Made by a program: the position numbers and the translations under genes
Notes under the pieces: model-generated
The model's input: only the letters and a program-made list of their open reading frames with translations
Told to the model about the DNA's origin: nothing
Databases searched by the model: none
Shown: piece after piece, positions 6,352-7,110 of the stretch
Numbering within the stretch: position 1 is the first letter of the stretch
How the letters are laid out: every line of letters starts with the position of its first letter
Assembly (NCBI GenBank): GCA_903928955.1
Contig: CAIYTD010000398.1
Location: 1-7,110, forward strand
Direction: 5' to 3'
Origin: Oligoflexia bacterium
GTDB taxonomy: Bacteria; Bdellovibrionota; UBA1018
DNA length: 7,110 bases

Positions 6352-7110
6352 CTAGTAAACTCTAAAAACTCGCCCTTCGAATCGATATCTTGTAGTTCCC
6401 GGATAAGGGGCTAAACGAAAATCTCCTACCCATTGTGAACTTAATTTATCAAAATCATGATGCGCTAATACATAATGTTGAGAAGTGGAGATCAAATTTC
6501 CATTTAGAAGCTGTTCAACAATAAAGATGTCTCTGTGAGCTGCTTCTGCTAATTCAATAAACCTTTCATTAAATCGACGATGAGGCTCCTGTTTAGAATG
6601 AAAAATAACTAACGCCTGAGTCTCATAAAACATCATCCAAGCATTCACCCCACTTGCAAAGCTCCCATAAGAAACTATTTTTGACAGCCTCCTGGATTCA
6701 TCTCGCAAAGTAAAACTTCTATAATGATACCAATAAAAATTTAACGTAATATTAACAATAAAATATAAAATAAAAACTAGAATAGATAACCCACGATACG
6801 AACTCACCAACTGAAATAAAAGAACAAAAATAAAAATAACTAGATAGACCCAATAATAACTAAACCATCTAATTAGACTAAGTCCTGCAGGCCCCAACCA
6901 AATCTGATTGAGATAATCTTGAGAAGCGGAACCATAAATATACATAAACTCGACAACAACAAAGCTTATCACTATTATTCTGAGTAAAAAATTTGCTCGA
7001 TCCTTTAAAAAACCTACTTTAAAATAGCCTTCACTCTTTGAGGCAAAAAAAATAACCATCTCTGAAAATAAGAGAGTCAGCGGAATCATTAAAAAAATAT
7101 AGCGTCTATA
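6352..7110 (-). CDS. C-terminal part of a polytopic membrane protein (partial, start outside window)
   Basis: The frame is open to the window edge. A Met codon at 7087-7089 has no ribosome site before it, and the upstream codons (YRRYIFL) continue the same hydrophobic helix, so the true start probably lies beyond 7110. Counting from that Met, membrane helices are visible at about 1-16, 34-53, 76-96 and 100-120. A soluble tail of about 120 residues follows, with RRLSKIVSYGSFASG (133-147), a segment FIELAEAAHRDIFIVEQLL (177-195), SQHYVLAHHDF (203-213) and FEGRVFRVY at the end. Helices followed by a C-terminal domain of this kind occur in GT-C type membrane glycosyltransferases (PMT/ArnT-like), where the last domain is periplasmic. 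I raise that only as a possibility, since the catalytic N-terminal loops would lie outside the window. Otherwise the family is unknown. It precedes the prepilin pair by 108 bases on the same strand. Confidence 0.75.
   Translation of the reverse strand, partial: YRRYIFLMIPLTLLFSEMVIFFASKSEGYFKVGFLKDRANFLLRIIVISFVVVEFMYIYGSASQDYLNQIWLGPAGLSLIRWFSYYWVYLVIFIFVLLFQLVSSYRGLSILVFILYFIVNITLNFYWYHYRSFTLRDESRRLSKIVSYGSFASGVNAWMMFYETQALVIFHSKQEPHRRFNERFIELAEAAHRDIFIVEQLLNGNLISTSQHYVLAHHDFDKLSSQWVGDFRLAPYPGTTRYRFEGRVFRVY

Noticed and set aside
6199..6414. A plus-strand 71-residue reading frame across the gap between the first prepilin gene and the membrane-protein gene
   Set aside because: It overlaps the ends of both minus-strand genes, has no ribosome site and covers the likely promoter and ribosome site of the prepilin gene.

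Overview
The window is A+T-rich (about 40% G+C by eye, not computed), gene-dense and Gram-negative in character. It holds a family-9 (ADP-heptose type) glycosyltransferase, a nucleotide-sugar aminotransferase of the WecE/RffA type and two prepilin-like proteins with very cysteine-rich surface domains. A member of the Bdellovibrionota or a related deltaproteobacterial-type lineage would fit, but this is inference: no rRNA or other marker gene is present.

Layout. Two convergent gene sets meet tail to tail with only 4 bases between their stop codons. The plus-strand set (1-2490) holds the last residues of an unidentified gene, a 47-codon acidic helical gene with a strong Shine-Dalgarno sequence, a 619-residue GT9 glycosyltransferase with an unusual C-terminal extension of about 220-240 residues, and a 138-residue all-helical protein of unknown function. 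The last three genes overlap by 4 and 8 bases, so they are very probably translated as one coupled unit.

The minus-strand set is read from 7110 down to 2495. It holds the C-terminal part of a polytopic membrane protein (its start lies beyond the window edge), two tandem paralogous prepilin-like genes (292 and 550 residues, 17 bases apart), and a WecE-like aminotransferase. A candidate promoter lies in the 108-base gap ahead of the first prepilin gene.

The most interesting part is the prepilin pair. The two proteins keep all ten cysteines of the shorter one in the same order, including a C-x4-C-x16/17-C unit present twice in each. The longer one carries an extra domain of about 240 residues with 16 more cysteines and a tyrosine-rich tail. 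The shorter one has Gln where nearly all type IV pilins have Glu at mature position 5, a change also known at that position in tip-type minor pilins. With an aminotransferase for 4-amino-4,6-dideoxy sugars on one side and a polytopic membrane protein on the other, the cluster could encode a specialised, disulfide-rich and possibly glycosylated pilus tip. That functional link is a hypothesis; only the gene order, homologies and motifs are seen. I see no RNA gene, CRISPR array, insertion sequence or origin.
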